Assembly (NCBI GenBank): GCA_003600225.1
Contig: QZFT01000052.1
Coordinates: 1 to 62,120, forward strand
Length of the DNA stretch: 62,120 nucleotides
Source: Pseudonocardiaceae bacterium YIM PH 21723
GTDB lineage: Bacteria; Actinomycetota; Actinomycetes; Mycobacteriales; Pseudonocardiaceae
Direction of reading: 5' to 3'
The notes beneath the pieces are model-generated. The model saw only the letters and a list, made by a program, of their open reading frames with translations, was not told the origin of the DNA and did no database searches. The position numbers were made by a program, and so were the translations under genes. Shown here one piece after another: positions 35,851 through 43,989 of this stretch (position 1 is the stretch's first letter; each line of letters opens with the position of its first letter).

Positions 35851-35877
35851 CCCTGACACCGTGTCATGCGGTTGTGT
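35847..35877 (+). promoter_or_regulatory. MerR-type promoter with 19-bp spacer
   Basis: TTGACC (35847-35852) is followed after 19 bp by TTGTGT (35872-35877). The spacer carries the palindrome TGACACCGTGTCA at 35854-35866. A long spacer with a central palindrome is the hallmark of promoters controlled by MerR proteins. The -10 match is weak. The start codon at 35885 lies 7 nt after the hexamer, so transcription could begin at or next to the ATG. Confidence 0.6.
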
Positions 35878-35884
35878 TCCACCC

Positions 35885-36664
35885 ATGTTGAGCATCGGTG
35901 ATCTCGCCGCCCAGTCCGGAGTCTCGGTACGGATGCTGCGGCACTACGACGCCCTCGGCCTCGTGGTGCCGCATCGGATCGACCCGGCAACCGGCTACCG
36001 CTGGTATGCCCCCGCCCAGCTGGGCCGGGTGATCAGCCTGGTGGAGTACCGAGCGCTGGGTTTCTCCCTGGACCAGTGCCGGATTCTGCTCGGCGAGCTG
36101 TCCGCGCAGCGGCTGGCCGAGCTGCTGGAGGAGCAGCGGACCGTGCTGGAGACCCGGATCGACGCGGACACCCGGCGGTTGGCCGGCGTGCGACGCCGGT
36201 TGCTGTCCCTGGAGTCGGGACTGGCGATGACCGCGGATTCGCTGCGTTTCCAGCCGCTGTCCTCGCTGCGGATTTCGGGGCTACGCGGCGAGGTCGGTGA
36301 CATCAGCGAGGTCGGTGCCATGGCCGATTCGCTGCAAGGACGGCTTGCCGCACTGGTGGATCTGGCCACTGTGGAAGTGATCAGCAGTTTCGTCGGCCAC
36401 CCCGAGTTCATCGAGGTGCTGGTCGGCGTGCCTGGACAGTGGGATGGCCTGGAGAGCGTGGAACTGCCGGCCATCGAACGCGCGGCGGTGGTCACCCACT
36501 CCCCCGGGCCGGATGATCCGGACGACCCGTGGCTGACCGTCGAACCGGCATTGGCCGAACGCGGCCTGCGGTCCGCTGGGCCGTACCGGCGGATCGAGCG
36601 ACCCGGTGCGGCGGCCGTGGAACTGCACTGCGCCGTTCTGGAACAGGCCGGTTCCGCTAACTGA
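35885..36664 (+). CDS. MerR-family transcriptional regulator with effector-binding domain
   Basis: Regulator of 259 residues. The MerR HTH is MLSIGDLAAQSGVSVRMLRHYDALGLVVPHRIDPATGYRWYAPAQLGRV (about 1-48), followed by the dimerisation coiled coil (about 75-120) and a C-terminal GyrI/BmrR-like effector domain (about 130-259). This points to sensing of a hydrophobic compound. ATG 35885 was chosen over the longer frame because the HTH begins there and a MerR-type promoter directly precedes it. It may also affect the large NACHT gene 25 bp downstream, although that gene has its own -10 box. Confidence 0.88.
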   Translation: MLSIGDLAAQSGVSVRMLRHYDALGLVVPHRIDPATGYRWYAPAQLGRVISLVEYRALGFSLDQCRILLGELSAQRLAELLEEQRTVLETRIDADTRRLAGVRRRLLSLESGLAMTADSLRFQPLSSLRISGLRGEVGDISEVGAMADSLQGRLAALVDLATVEVISSFVGHPEFIEVLVGVPGQWDGLESVELPAIERAAVVTHSPGPDDPDDPWLTVEPALAERGLRSAGPYRRIERPGAAAVELHCAVLEQAGSAN

Positions 36665-36675
36665 TTCAAGATCGG

Positions 36676-36681
36676 CATAAT
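36676..36681 (+). promoter_or_regulatory. -10 box CATAAT of the NACHT-WD40 gene
   Basis: CATAAT ends 7 nt before the ATG at 36689 and covers part of the upstream ATG at 36680. If this is the -10 box, the mRNA begins at the second ATG and is leaderless. A -35 sequence is not convincing (TTCCGC at 36652-36657). Confidence 0.5.
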
Positions 36682-36688
36682 GTGGCCC

Positions 36689-39600
36689 ATGTCATCGGCG
36701 GGTCCCGAACGGCGAAACTGGTGGCGGCTGGGGGCTTTCTGTTTTCCGATCGCCCTGGCCGCTTTCTACTTCCTCTTGGCGAGGTTCCTGCGCCGGCAGG
36801 GTCTGGAGAACGCGGACAAATGGGCGAGCGTCATCGCACTGTTCCTGGCGATCGCCGTGGCGGCGACATCGCTGTGGATCTGGTTGCTCCGGCGGAGCCG
36901 ACCCGAGCTGTTGTCCACTGTGGACGCTCAGGTTCGACTCCGGCAAGATGTGCTTTCCGCGTGGTCGGAAGAGATGGCCGGCCGGGGTCTGCATGTCCCG
37001 CTACAGCTGCGGTGGCGCCCGTCCACCCGTCCGGGGGTTCAAGCTCGCGGCTCGGTGCGCGAACGCGCCGGTGTATTGCTCGGGGCGAGTGGTGAACCCA
37101 CCGCCGCGGCCATCACCGAGCTGCTGCGCGACCCGGGGTTACGTCAGCTGGTGATTCTCGGCGAACCGGGATCGGGAAAGACCACCCTGACGGTCATGTA
37201 CATGGTCACGGCCAATGATGAGGCACAAGCCGAGGATCCGGTGCCGGTACTGCTGTCCATCGCCGGATGGGATCCGGGTGGTCCGCTCCGTCTTACGGAC
37301 TGGATCGCCGACCGCATCAGCCAGGACTATCCCCGGGCCACTGCCGTCTCAGTGCGGGAACTACTGGCACAACGCCGATTGATTCCGGTGCTGGACGGTC
37401 TGGACGAGATGCCGGAGACACATCGCGGAGCGGCGCTGTCCGCGTTGGAGACTGAGGCGGCGGCCGGACTCCGCATGGTGTTGACCTGCCGGGGCGAGGA
37501 GTTCGAGCGGGCCATTGCCGAGGTGGGCCCGCTACCGCAGGCGGTGGTGGTCGAGGTCGAACCGGTGCAGCCCGGCGACGCGGCGCAGTACCTCACCCGG
37601 CGAGAGGCGGTCGGCAGCCAGCGGTGGGACGACGTCACCAACGCCATGGCCGAGGAACCTGAAGGACCGGTGGCGACAGCACTGTCCACTCCGTTGATGA
37701 TCTCCCTGGCCCAGCAGGTGTTCGTCAAACCCAGCACGGATCCGGGAGAGCTCGTCGGCCTCACCAGTACCGAGCAGGTGCAGCGCCGACTTCTCGACCG
37801 GTTCCTACCCACTGCTTTCGGCTCCCCCGAAGCAGGGGAACAGGCGGGCCGCTGGCTGGCCTTCCTCATCACCCGGCTGCCCGCGAAGGACGGCGACCCC
37901 AACCTGGAATGGTGGCGGCTCGGCCGGACCGTCCCCCAGCTGGTGATAACCGTGCTGATCACCACGACGCTGGCCGTCCTCGGCTGCCTGATCGGCTTCG
38001 TCACCGGAGCGGTAGCCGGGGCACCCGCACGGTGGGCCATCACCGGCATCGGGCTCGGCGCGGTGTTCGGTCTCGTGGGATCCCGTCAGGTCACACGGTC
38101 GACCCGGCAGGACGCATCGGCATCCCGGGGGTGGCTGTCGGTCGTCAGGGGTGGACTCACCGACCTGGCGGTCGCGGCGGCGACGGTGTCGGCGGTCTTC
38201 GCCGTGGCCCTGCTCGTGTTGGTCCTGGTGGCACCCACGACCGCCGACGGGGTCAGCGAGACGTTGATCAATACCGTGACGAGGAGCATGGATGCCGGAA
38301 GTGTCTTCTCCGCGGTATTCGCGCTGATCCTGAGCGTTGCCGTCGTCGCTTTTACTCGCGGACACGACGGCCTCCCCAGGCAGAGCCGGCCGGAGCTGCG
38401 AGACCTCTTCGGACATCTGCTCATCGGCCTCGGTCTCGGCGTTGCGCTGGGACTGCCGTGGACACTGGCCGCGCTGTTGGTTCCCGGCGGGAAGGTCGGG
38501 CTCACCGGTGGCATGGCCCTCACCGCGATCACCGCGGGATTCGTCGGGCTCGCGTTCGGGCTGAAACGGTGGCTGAGTTCTCCGGTAGCCCGACCACAGG
38601 ACGGTCTCTCCCCGCAGAGCGCCCTCGCCAACGATCGCCATGCCCTGCTCACCACGGGATTCAGCACCCTGGCGCTGATCACCGCCGTCATCGCCACGCC
38701 GTCCCTGGTCTTCAAGTCGGACCGGCCGCTGACCGGTCTGATGACGGCCCTGGCCTTGGGCGCTCCGGCCGGGGTACTGGCCGCGATCGGAACCGGTGCA
38801 GTCTGGATGTCCTACACCGCGGCGCGCTTCTGGCTGGCCCGACAGGGGAGTCTGCCCTGGCACCTGGACTCCTTCTTGCAGGAGGCGCATGACAGCGGAG
38901 TGCTGCGCCAGGCCGGTGCCGTGTACCAGGTTCGCCACGACGTGATCCGGGAATACCTGCTGGAACGGTGGAAACCCGACCCACCCGGCCGATCCCGTGT
39001 TTCACGGCTTTCCGCCGTGTTCGGGCAGCGCCCGATCGCCATCACGGCGACGATTCTCGCCCTGGCTTCCACACCGCTGGCCGTGGCCACGATCGACCCG
39101 CGACCGATCCCCGTGGCGACCATGAGCGGGTATCCCAAGGCGATCAGCGCCGATGGGCACCGCATCCTCCTCGGCTCTTTGCCTCGGGCTCAGCTGGTGG
39201 ATCCATTTACCGGCCACGTCATCGCGGACATCGGCGAGTTGTCGGAAGACGCCAACATGACCTTCAGCCCCGACGGCCGGATTCTGGCCCTCCAGCGAGA
39301 CTTCGCCGGCAAGATCCAGCTCTGGGACACGAACTCGGGGGCCACCACCGTCACACTCCCTCCCGCACGTCCCGAACTGCAGGATCGTTTCATCAAGTTC
39401 AGCCGGGACGGCAGCAAGGCCGCGACCATCGGCCGTGACGATCACGTGCGGTTGTGGGAGACGTCGTCCGGCCGGGAGATCCCCACCCCACGGGCGGCCC
39501 CGCACTATCCGGCGAGCGATTTCATGGCGTTCAGCGCGGACGGTCGTCTGCTGGCCACGGCGGACACGGATCAGTCACTCTGGAAGTCCGGCAACCCCGC

Positions 39601-40273
39601 GGTGGTTCAGTTGTGGGACACCTCGACCGGAACAGCCGCGGGCTCCTTCGGGGTGTCCACCTGGAGTTCCACCGTGCGACTCAGCCCCGATGGACAGACG
39701 ACCACCGTGGAGGACCTGGCCGGTGGGGCCAACCACATCGAGGTGTGGCGCACCTTCTCCAGCGCCCGGGTCACCACGCTGACGCCGGCTGTCGGCGCAT
39801 CCGATCTGCCCGTGTTCAGTGGCGACGGACGCGTGTTGGCGACCCCCACGAGCTTCGGTGGGCCCCTGCAGCTGTGGGATGCCCAAACCGGCCGGCACCA
39901 GGCGACCATGCATGCGAACTTCGACCGCTCGACGCTGATCCTCAGCCGGGACGGCGAGATCCTCCTCGAGTTGTCACCGCAGCGGGAACATCATCGGGAT
40001 CTCCGAATCTGGAACACGAAATCCGGACGCCTCATCGCGACTCTCCAGCAGGCTGAGTTCTCCGGAAAGCCCCAGATCAGTCCCGACGGCAAGACGGTGG
40101 CCGCCGTCGCAGCGGCCGACGGTCGCCTGCACCTCTGGCGGACCGCGGACGGCGCCCATCTCGTGGGCCTGGATCGGGAAAGTGACAATCCGGCCTTCAC
40201 CATGGACAGCCGTTACCTACTCACCCACAGCGGCGGCGACGTACGGCTGTGGGAGGTGCCGGCCATCCGATGA
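36689..40273 (+). CDS. Membrane-embedded NACHT NTPase with C-terminal WD40 propeller
   Basis: STAND-type protein of 1,194 residues. Two N-terminal hydrophobic helices (about 12-32 and 45-65) precede a NACHT domain: Walker A GEPGSGKT at 158-165, Walker B LIPVLDGLDE with D236, and a sensor-like TCRGEE near 268. A block of about eight hydrophobic helices (about 410-710) follows, then YQVRHDVIREYLLE, the segment that closes many bacterial NACHT modules. One more helix (about 780-800) leads into about nine degenerate WD40 units (about 812-1194; repeated LWDT-SG and SPDGR). STAND NTPases oligomerise on ligand binding; some act in phage defence, others in signalling. No separate effector gene is adjacent. 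An alternative start is ATG 36680. Confidence 0.88.
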   Translation: MSSAGPERRNWWRLGAFCFPIALAAFYFLLARFLRRQGLENADKWASVIALFLAIAVAATSLWIWLLRRSRPELLSTVDAQVRLRQDVLSAWSEEMAGRGLHVPLQLRWRPSTRPGVQARGSVRERAGVLLGASGEPTAAAITELLRDPGLRQLVILGEPGSGKTTLTVMYMVTANDEAQAEDPVPVLLSIAGWDPGGPLRLTDWIADRISQDYPRATAVSVRELLAQRRLIPVLDGLDEMPETHRGAALSALETEAAAGLRMVLTCRGEEFERAIAEVGPLPQAVVVEVEPVQPGDAAQYLTRREAVGSQRWDDVTNAMAEEPEGPVATALSTPLMISLAQQVFVKPSTDPGELVGLTSTEQVQRRLLDRFLPTAFGSPEAGEQAGRWLAFLITRLPAKDGDPNLEWWRLGRTVPQLVITVLITTTLAVLGCLIGFVTGAVAGAPARWAITGIGLGAVFGLVGSRQVTRSTRQDASASRGWLSVVRGGLTDLAVAAATVSAVFAVALLVLVLVAPTTADGVSETLINTVTRSMDAGSVFSAVFALILSVAVVAFTRGHDGLPRQSRPELRDLFGHLLIGLGLGVALGLPWTLAALLVPGGKVGLTGGMALTAITAGFVGLAFGLKRWLSSPVARPQDGLSPQSALANDRHALLTTGFSTLALITAVIATPSLVFKSDRPLTGLMTALALGAPAGVLAAIGTGAVWMSYTAARFWLARQGSLPWHLDSFLQEAHDSGVLRQAGAVYQVRHDVIREYLLERWKPDPPGRSRVSRLSAVFGQRPIAITATILALASTPLAVATIDPRPIPVATMSGYPKAISADGHRILLGSLPRAQLVDPFTGHVIADIGELSEDANMTFSPDGRILALQRDFAGKIQLWDTNSGATTVTLPPARPELQDRFIKFSRDGSKAATIGRDDHVRLWETSSGREIPTPRAAPHYPASDFMAFSADGRLLATADTDQSLWKSGNPAVVQLWDTSTGTAAGSFGVSTWSSTVRLSPDGQTTTVEDLAGGANHIEVWRTFSSARVTTLTPAVGASDLPVFSGDGRVLATPTSFGGPLQLWDAQTGRHQATMHANFDRSTLILSRDGEILLELSPQREHHRDLRIWNTKSGRLIATLQQAEFSGKPQISPDGKTVAAVAAADGRLHLWRTADGAHLVGLDRESDNPAFTMDSRYLLTHSGGDVRLWEVPAIR

Positions 40274-40285
40274 TTCTGGGTCGTT

Positions 40286-40311
40286 CCGATGACACGACCA
40301 TCACTGGGCGG
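40286..40311 (+). repeat. 26-bp direct repeat, copy 1
   Basis: Contains TGACACGACCATCACTGGG and matches 41655-41680 at 24 of 26 positions. It lies 13 bp after the NACHT-WD40 stop. Unlike copy 2, it is not followed by a start codon. Confidence 0.7.
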
Positions 40312-40320
40312 CTGCTTCAC

Positions 40321-40779
40321 CTAGAGCGGACCGGCGGCGCCGAGTCCTGATCGCGGCGGGCCGCCGGAGTCGGCGACCTTGAGCAGCAGTTCGGCCGCGA
40401 TGCGGACGATCTCCTGTTCAGCCGGGGTCAGCTGGGACTCCAGGGCCTCGGCCAGCCACCGGTTGCCCTCGGCCACGTGCGCGGTCAGCGCGGCCCGGCC
40501 GGCGTCGGTGATCGTGATGCGCTGGGCCCGCCGATCGTCCGGGTCGGGCTGCCGGGTCACGCAGTCCTGTTCTTCCAACGCGTGCAGCACCCTGGTCAGG
40601 GACTGGCTCTGCAGACCCTCGATCGCCGCCAGGGTGGTCACCGTCAGGGGCCCGCTGTGTCGCAGGTTCGCCAGCACCGATGCGGCGAGCCTGGACAACG
40701 ATTCGCCCTCTCCCTGCTGGGCCCGCAACCGGGACGACAACCGGGACACTGCCCAGCGCACCGTCTCCGCAACATTCAC
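40321..40779 (-). CDS. MarR-family transcriptional regulator
   Basis: Regulator of 152 residues with a winged HTH: SVLANLRHSGPLTVTTLAAIEGLQSQSLTRVLHALEEQDCVTRQPDPDDRRAQRITITDAGRAAL. The D-D-R-R wing motif is typical. GTG 40779 has TATCTT exactly 6 nt upstream, deciding it over the adjacent TTG 40782. It is divergent from the ABC-2 permease with a 71-bp spacer and probably controls it. It lies inside the interval bracketed by the 26-bp direct repeat. Confidence 0.87.
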   Translation of the reverse strand: MNVAETVRWAVSRLSSRLRAQQGEGESLSRLAASVLANLRHSGPLTVTTLAAIEGLQSQSLTRVLHALEEQDCVTRQPDPDDRRAQRITITDAGRAALTAHVAEGNRWLAEALESQLTPAEQEIVRIAAELLLKVADSGGPPRSGLGAAGPL

Positions 40780-40850
40780 CAAGCAAAGATATCACTTCTC
40801 GCCGTTCTAGCGGGTAATTCCCGGATATTCAATAAGCCTATGCTTCATAT

Positions 40851-41621
40851 ATGTCTCTGTCGTTCCGCGCGTTCGTCGGCCTGCTGGAACATGATCTGCT
40901 GATCACCCGCCGCCAGCTGGGCGGGGTGCTGGCGCAGGTACTGATGCAGCCACTGCTGATGTTGCTGGTCTTCGGCAAGGTCCTGGGAGCATTGGGCTAC
41001 ACGCCGCCGGGCTACGCACGACTGCTGCTGCCGGGGCTGGTGGCGTTGAACGCGTTCTTCGCCCCGGCCCAGAACGCGTCGTTCCCGCTGGCCATGGACT
41101 TCGTCACCGGGGCGATCACCACCCGGTTGCAGACCCCGGCGTCGGTGCCGTGGATCGTCCTGGAACGGGTCGTCGCAGCGAGTGTCCGGGGCGTCCTCAC
41201 CGCGCTTCTGATGATCCCCGTGGGATTGCTGCTCCTGGGCGATCCACACTGGAATCTGGCCGGCCTCCCGGCAGCGCTGGGTTTCATCGTCCTGGGTGCG
41301 CTCACCGGCGGCGCCGTGGGCGTCACGATCGGCTCGCTGGTCTCCCCCGGCCGGATCGGTCCGGTGTTCGCGCTGGTCATGCCGCCGTTGCTGTTCACCG
41401 GCTCCGCACAGTTCCCGTTTCCGCAACTATCGGCCGTTCCGTGGTTCCGCGTGGTGTGCGCGGCGAATCCGATGACCTATGTGAGTGAGGGTCTGCGCGG
41501 CGCGCTGACTCCGGACATCCCGCATCTACCCGGTCCGCTGTGTGCCGCTGTCCTCACCCTGTCCCTGTTGATCTTCGGTTCGGCCGGCCTGTGGGCCTTC
41601 CGCCGCCGGGCTGTGGTGTGA
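40851..41621 (+). CDS. ABC-2 type transporter permease without adjacent ATPase
   Basis: Membrane protein of 256 residues with six predicted helices and the ABC-2/DrrB pattern (LLEHDLLITRRQLGGVLAQVLMQPLLMLLVFGKVL at the start, then LLPGLVALNAFF and the ending NPMTYVSEGLRGAL). Drug-exporter permeases of this kind normally sit beside an ATP-binding gene; none is present within several kilobases, so it must borrow one or be a remnant. ATG 40851 has TATGCT 6 nt before it. Divergent from MarR. Confidence 0.85.
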   Translation: MSLSFRAFVGLLEHDLLITRRQLGGVLAQVLMQPLLMLLVFGKVLGALGYTPPGYARLLLPGLVALNAFFAPAQNASFPLAMDFVTGAITTRLQTPASVPWIVLERVVAASVRGVLTALLMIPVGLLLLGDPHWNLAGLPAALGFIVLGALTGGAVGVTIGSLVSPGRIGPVFALVMPPLLFTGSAQFPFPQLSAVPWFRVVCAANPMTYVSEGLRGALTPDIPHLPGPLCAAVLTLSLLIFGSAGLWAFRRRAVV

Positions 41622-41654
41622 ATCGATGAGTTTCGCGGCGACACCCGGTCAGTC

Positions 41655-41680
41655 CCGGTGACACGACCATCACTGGGAGG
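41655..41680 (+). repeat. 26-bp direct repeat, copy 2
   Basis: 24 of 26 positions match 40286-40311. Here the end of the repeat (GGGAGG) serves as the ribosome-binding site of the DUF899 gene starting at 41689. Copy 1 has GGGCGG instead and no gene behind it. The two copies lie 1,369 bp apart and bracket the MarR and permease genes. Confidence 0.7.
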
Positions 41681-41688
41681 CCTGACGG

Positions 41689-42357
41689 ATGAAGTCGACG
41701 ATCGTGAGTGCGCAGGACTGGGAGAAGGCCAGGCAGGAACTGCTGGTCAAGGAGAAGGAGCACACCCGGCTCGGGGATGAGCTGGCCGCTTCACGGCGGC
41801 GCATGCCGTGGCTGAAGGTGGACAAGCAGTACGAGTTCGACGGACCGGACGGTAAGACCGATCTGCTGGGCCTGTTCCAGGGCCGCCGGCAGCTGATCGT
41901 CTACCGCGCGTTCTTCGAGCCTGGCGTACACGGGTGGCCGGAGCAGGCCTGCATCGGCTGCTCGCTGACGCTGGATCACGCGCCGAATCCGGTGCACCTC
42001 AATGGGCGGGACACCACGCTGGCCTACGTGTCCAAGGCCCCGCAGCAGGACATCGCCCGGCTCACGGCGAAGTTCGATCTCCGGACACCGCCCTGGTACA
42101 CGATCCTGGGCGACTTCGACACCGACTTCGGGGTCGGTGAGTGGCACGGCACCAACGTGTTCTTCCGCGAGGGCGAACAGGTGTACCGGACCTACTTCGT
42201 GGACGGCCGCGGCGACGAGCCGACGGTAAGCCTGTTCCGCTACCTGGATCTGACGGTGCTGGGCCGTCAGGAGGACTGGGAGGACTCACCGGAGGGCTGG
42301 CCGCAGGATCCGGCGAGCTCCTGGTGGCACTGGCGGGACGAGTACCCCACGTCTTGA
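41689..42357 (+). CDS. DUF899 (thioredoxin-like) family protein, second copy
   Basis: Protein of 222 residues with DUF899 features: WEKARQELLVKEKEHTRLGDELAASRRRMPWLKVDKQYEF, LFQGRRQLIVYRAFFEPG, the CIGC pair (QACIGCSLTLDHA) and YVSKAPQQDIARLTAKF, WYTILGDFDTDFG. Shorter than the 271-residue paralogue at 22064-22879 and only moderately similar to it. Probably cytoplasmic; activity unknown. ATG 41689 has GGGAGG 8 nt upstream, contributed by the direct repeat. It ends just before a long hairpin. Confidence 0.87.
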   Translation: MKSTIVSAQDWEKARQELLVKEKEHTRLGDELAASRRRMPWLKVDKQYEFDGPDGKTDLLGLFQGRRQLIVYRAFFEPGVHGWPEQACIGCSLTLDHAPNPVHLNGRDTTLAYVSKAPQQDIARLTAKFDLRTPPWYTILGDFDTDFGVGEWHGTNVFFREGEQVYRTYFVDGRGDEPTVSLFRYLDLTVLGRQEDWEDSPEGWPQDPASSWWHWRDEYPTS

Positions 42358-42364
42358 GCGCTTG

Positions 42365-42413
42365 CCGAAGTTGGCGATGTTCGCGGGGGAACCGCGAACA
42401 TCGCCGACTTCGG
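42365..42413. terminator. Repeated long hairpin between convergent genes (copy 2)
   Basis: 22-bp stem (left arm 42365-42386, right arm 42392-42413) with one G-U pair and a GGGGA loop. The first 19 bases of the left arm equal those of the hairpin at 14161-14215. It exactly fills the gap between the convergent DUF899 and ferredoxin-reductase genes, so it is most likely a bidirectional terminator. Confidence 0.8.
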
Positions 42414-42419
42414 AGCAGA

Positions 42420-43895
42420 TCAGGCGCGCAGGGCGGCGAGGTCGAGGACGTTGCCGTTGCGGCGGGCGATGAGCTTGCGGATGTCCTTGTGCGAGCCCTT
42501 CGGCTCGGGCAGCAGGCCACCGTCGAGGTCGTCCAGCAGCAGCTTCGCGGTCTGCTCGGCGCAGCCCTTGTTGGTGCCGATGAAGCCGCTGGGGCCGCGC
42601 TTGATCCAGCCCGCCGTGTAGATGCCCGGCGCCACGCGGCCGTCCTCGTTGGTCATCCGGCCGGTGACCTCGTCGAACGGCAGGCCGGGCACGGCGCTGC
42701 CGCGGTAGCCGATGGAGCTGATCACCAGGCCGGCGTCCAGGGTCTCGTTGACGCCGCCGCGGGTGACCTCCAGGCCGGTGACCTTGTCCTCGCCGTGGAT
42801 CTGCGCGGAGGTGGTCTCGAACCGGAACACGATGCGCCGCTTGCCCCGGGGCGGGCGGGCGGCCATCTCGGCGAGCAGCTTGGTCTTCGGCGTGTCGTCG
42901 CCGCACTCGCCGTCCACCACGACGGTGATGTCCTCGACACCGGCCAGGCCGATGAGCTCGGGCAGGGTGAACGCGGCGTTCACCGCGCCCCGGCGGCCCA
43001 GCAGCACGACCTCGTCGATGGCGCTGTTGCGCAAGGCCTCCAGCGCGCTCAGCGAGATGTCGGTGTCGGCCAGGTGCTCCGGGTCGGTGGTCAGCAGCCG
43101 GGCGATGTCCAGGGCCACGTTGCCGTTGCCGATGACCACGGCGCGGCCGCTGGCCAGGCCACTGAGCAGGCCGGCGGGCGGCTCGATGACGTCGGGGTGG
43201 CCGTTGTACCAGGCGACGAACTGCGGGCCGGTGATGCTGCCGGGCAGGCCTTCACCGGGGATGTCCAGCTTGCGGCCGGTGGAGGCGCCGGTGCAGTAGA
43301 CGACGGCGTGGTAGTGCGCGGCCAGTTCCTCGTGGGTGACGTCCTCACCGATGCGCACACCGAGCTGGTAGTCGAAGCCCTCGACCCGCTCGATCGCCTG
43401 GAAGACCTTGGTGACACCGCGGGTCGCGCGGTGGTCCGGGGCGACGCCGTATCGCGCCAGGCCATAGGGCGTGGTGAGCCGGTCGTAGACGTCCACGTCC
43501 AGCTGGCCGTGCTTGAGAAGTTCATCTGCCAGATACATACCGGAGGGACCGGCTCCGACGATCGCGATGCGCGCGGCCTTGGTGCGGCGCAGCAGCCGCT
43601 TGGGCGGGATCAGCGCCAGCGGGGTGCGGTCGGAGTGCGGGTTGTCCTTGTAGTAATCGGCGTTGAGCTGCATGAACGGCAGCTGGGCCTCGGTCAACCG
43701 GGTGTGCGGGACCAGGGCGTCCACCGGGCAGGCGGTGGTGCAGGCACCGCAGTCGACGCAGGTCTTCGGGTCGACGAAGAGCATCTCCGCGGTGCCGAAT
43801 CCGGGCTCGCCGGGGGCCGGATGAATGCAGTTCACCGGGCACGCGACCACGCAGGAGGCGTCAGCACAACACGACTGGGTGACCACGTACGGCAT
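42420..43895 (-). CDS. fprB: Ferredoxin / ferredoxin-NADP+ reductase fusion (FprB-type)
   Basis: Protein of 491 residues. Residues 1-60 form a bacterial 7Fe/8Fe ferredoxin with C9/C10, C15, C19, C23 and C46, C49, C52, C56. The rest is an adrenodoxin-reductase-like flavoprotein: FAD motif AIVGAGPSGMYLADELL (about 110), NADPH motif VVIGNGNVALDIARLL (about 250) and the C-terminal AGWIKRGPSGFIGTNKGCAEQTAKLLL. It passes electrons from NADPH to its own iron-sulphur domain and on to a partner. In Mycobacterium fprB (Rv0886) lies beside an AurF-like gene (Rv0885); here it is divergent from two such genes, so it is probably their reductase. A GCGGAGG site precedes the ATG. Confidence 0.88.
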   Translation of the reverse strand: MPYVVTQSCCADASCVVACPVNCIHPAPGEPGFGTAEMLFVDPKTCVDCGACTTACPVDALVPHTRLTEAQLPFMQLNADYYKDNPHSDRTPLALIPPKRLLRRTKAARIAIVGAGPSGMYLADELLKHGQLDVDVYDRLTTPYGLARYGVAPDHRATRGVTKVFQAIERVEGFDYQLGVRIGEDVTHEELAAHYHAVVYCTGASTGRKLDIPGEGLPGSITGPQFVAWYNGHPDVIEPPAGLLSGLASGRAVVIGNGNVALDIARLLTTDPEHLADTDISLSALEALRNSAIDEVVLLGRRGAVNAAFTLPELIGLAGVEDITVVVDGECGDDTPKTKLLAEMAARPPRGKRRIVFRFETTSAQIHGEDKVTGLEVTRGGVNETLDAGLVISSIGYRGSAVPGLPFDEVTGRMTNEDGRVAPGIYTAGWIKRGPSGFIGTNKGCAEQTAKLLLDDLDGGLLPEPKGSHKDIRKLIARRNGNVLDLAALRA

Positions 43896-43953
43896 TGATG
43901 TCCTCCGCGTTTACGTTGCTTGCCCGCTTCGTAAAAAATATACAGCTCAACCA

Positions 43954-43981
43954 TTGATGTGAGACATGCTGTCAATATAAC
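43954..43981 (+). promoter_or_regulatory. Promoter of the AurF-like pair
   Basis: TTGATG (43954-43959) and TATAAC (43976-43981) separated by 16 bp, close to sigma-70 consensus and in an AT-rich patch unusual for this window. Transcription would start within a few bases of the ATG at 43990, so the mRNA is leaderless or nearly so. Confidence 0.65.
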
Positions 43982-43989
43982 CTTTCTGT

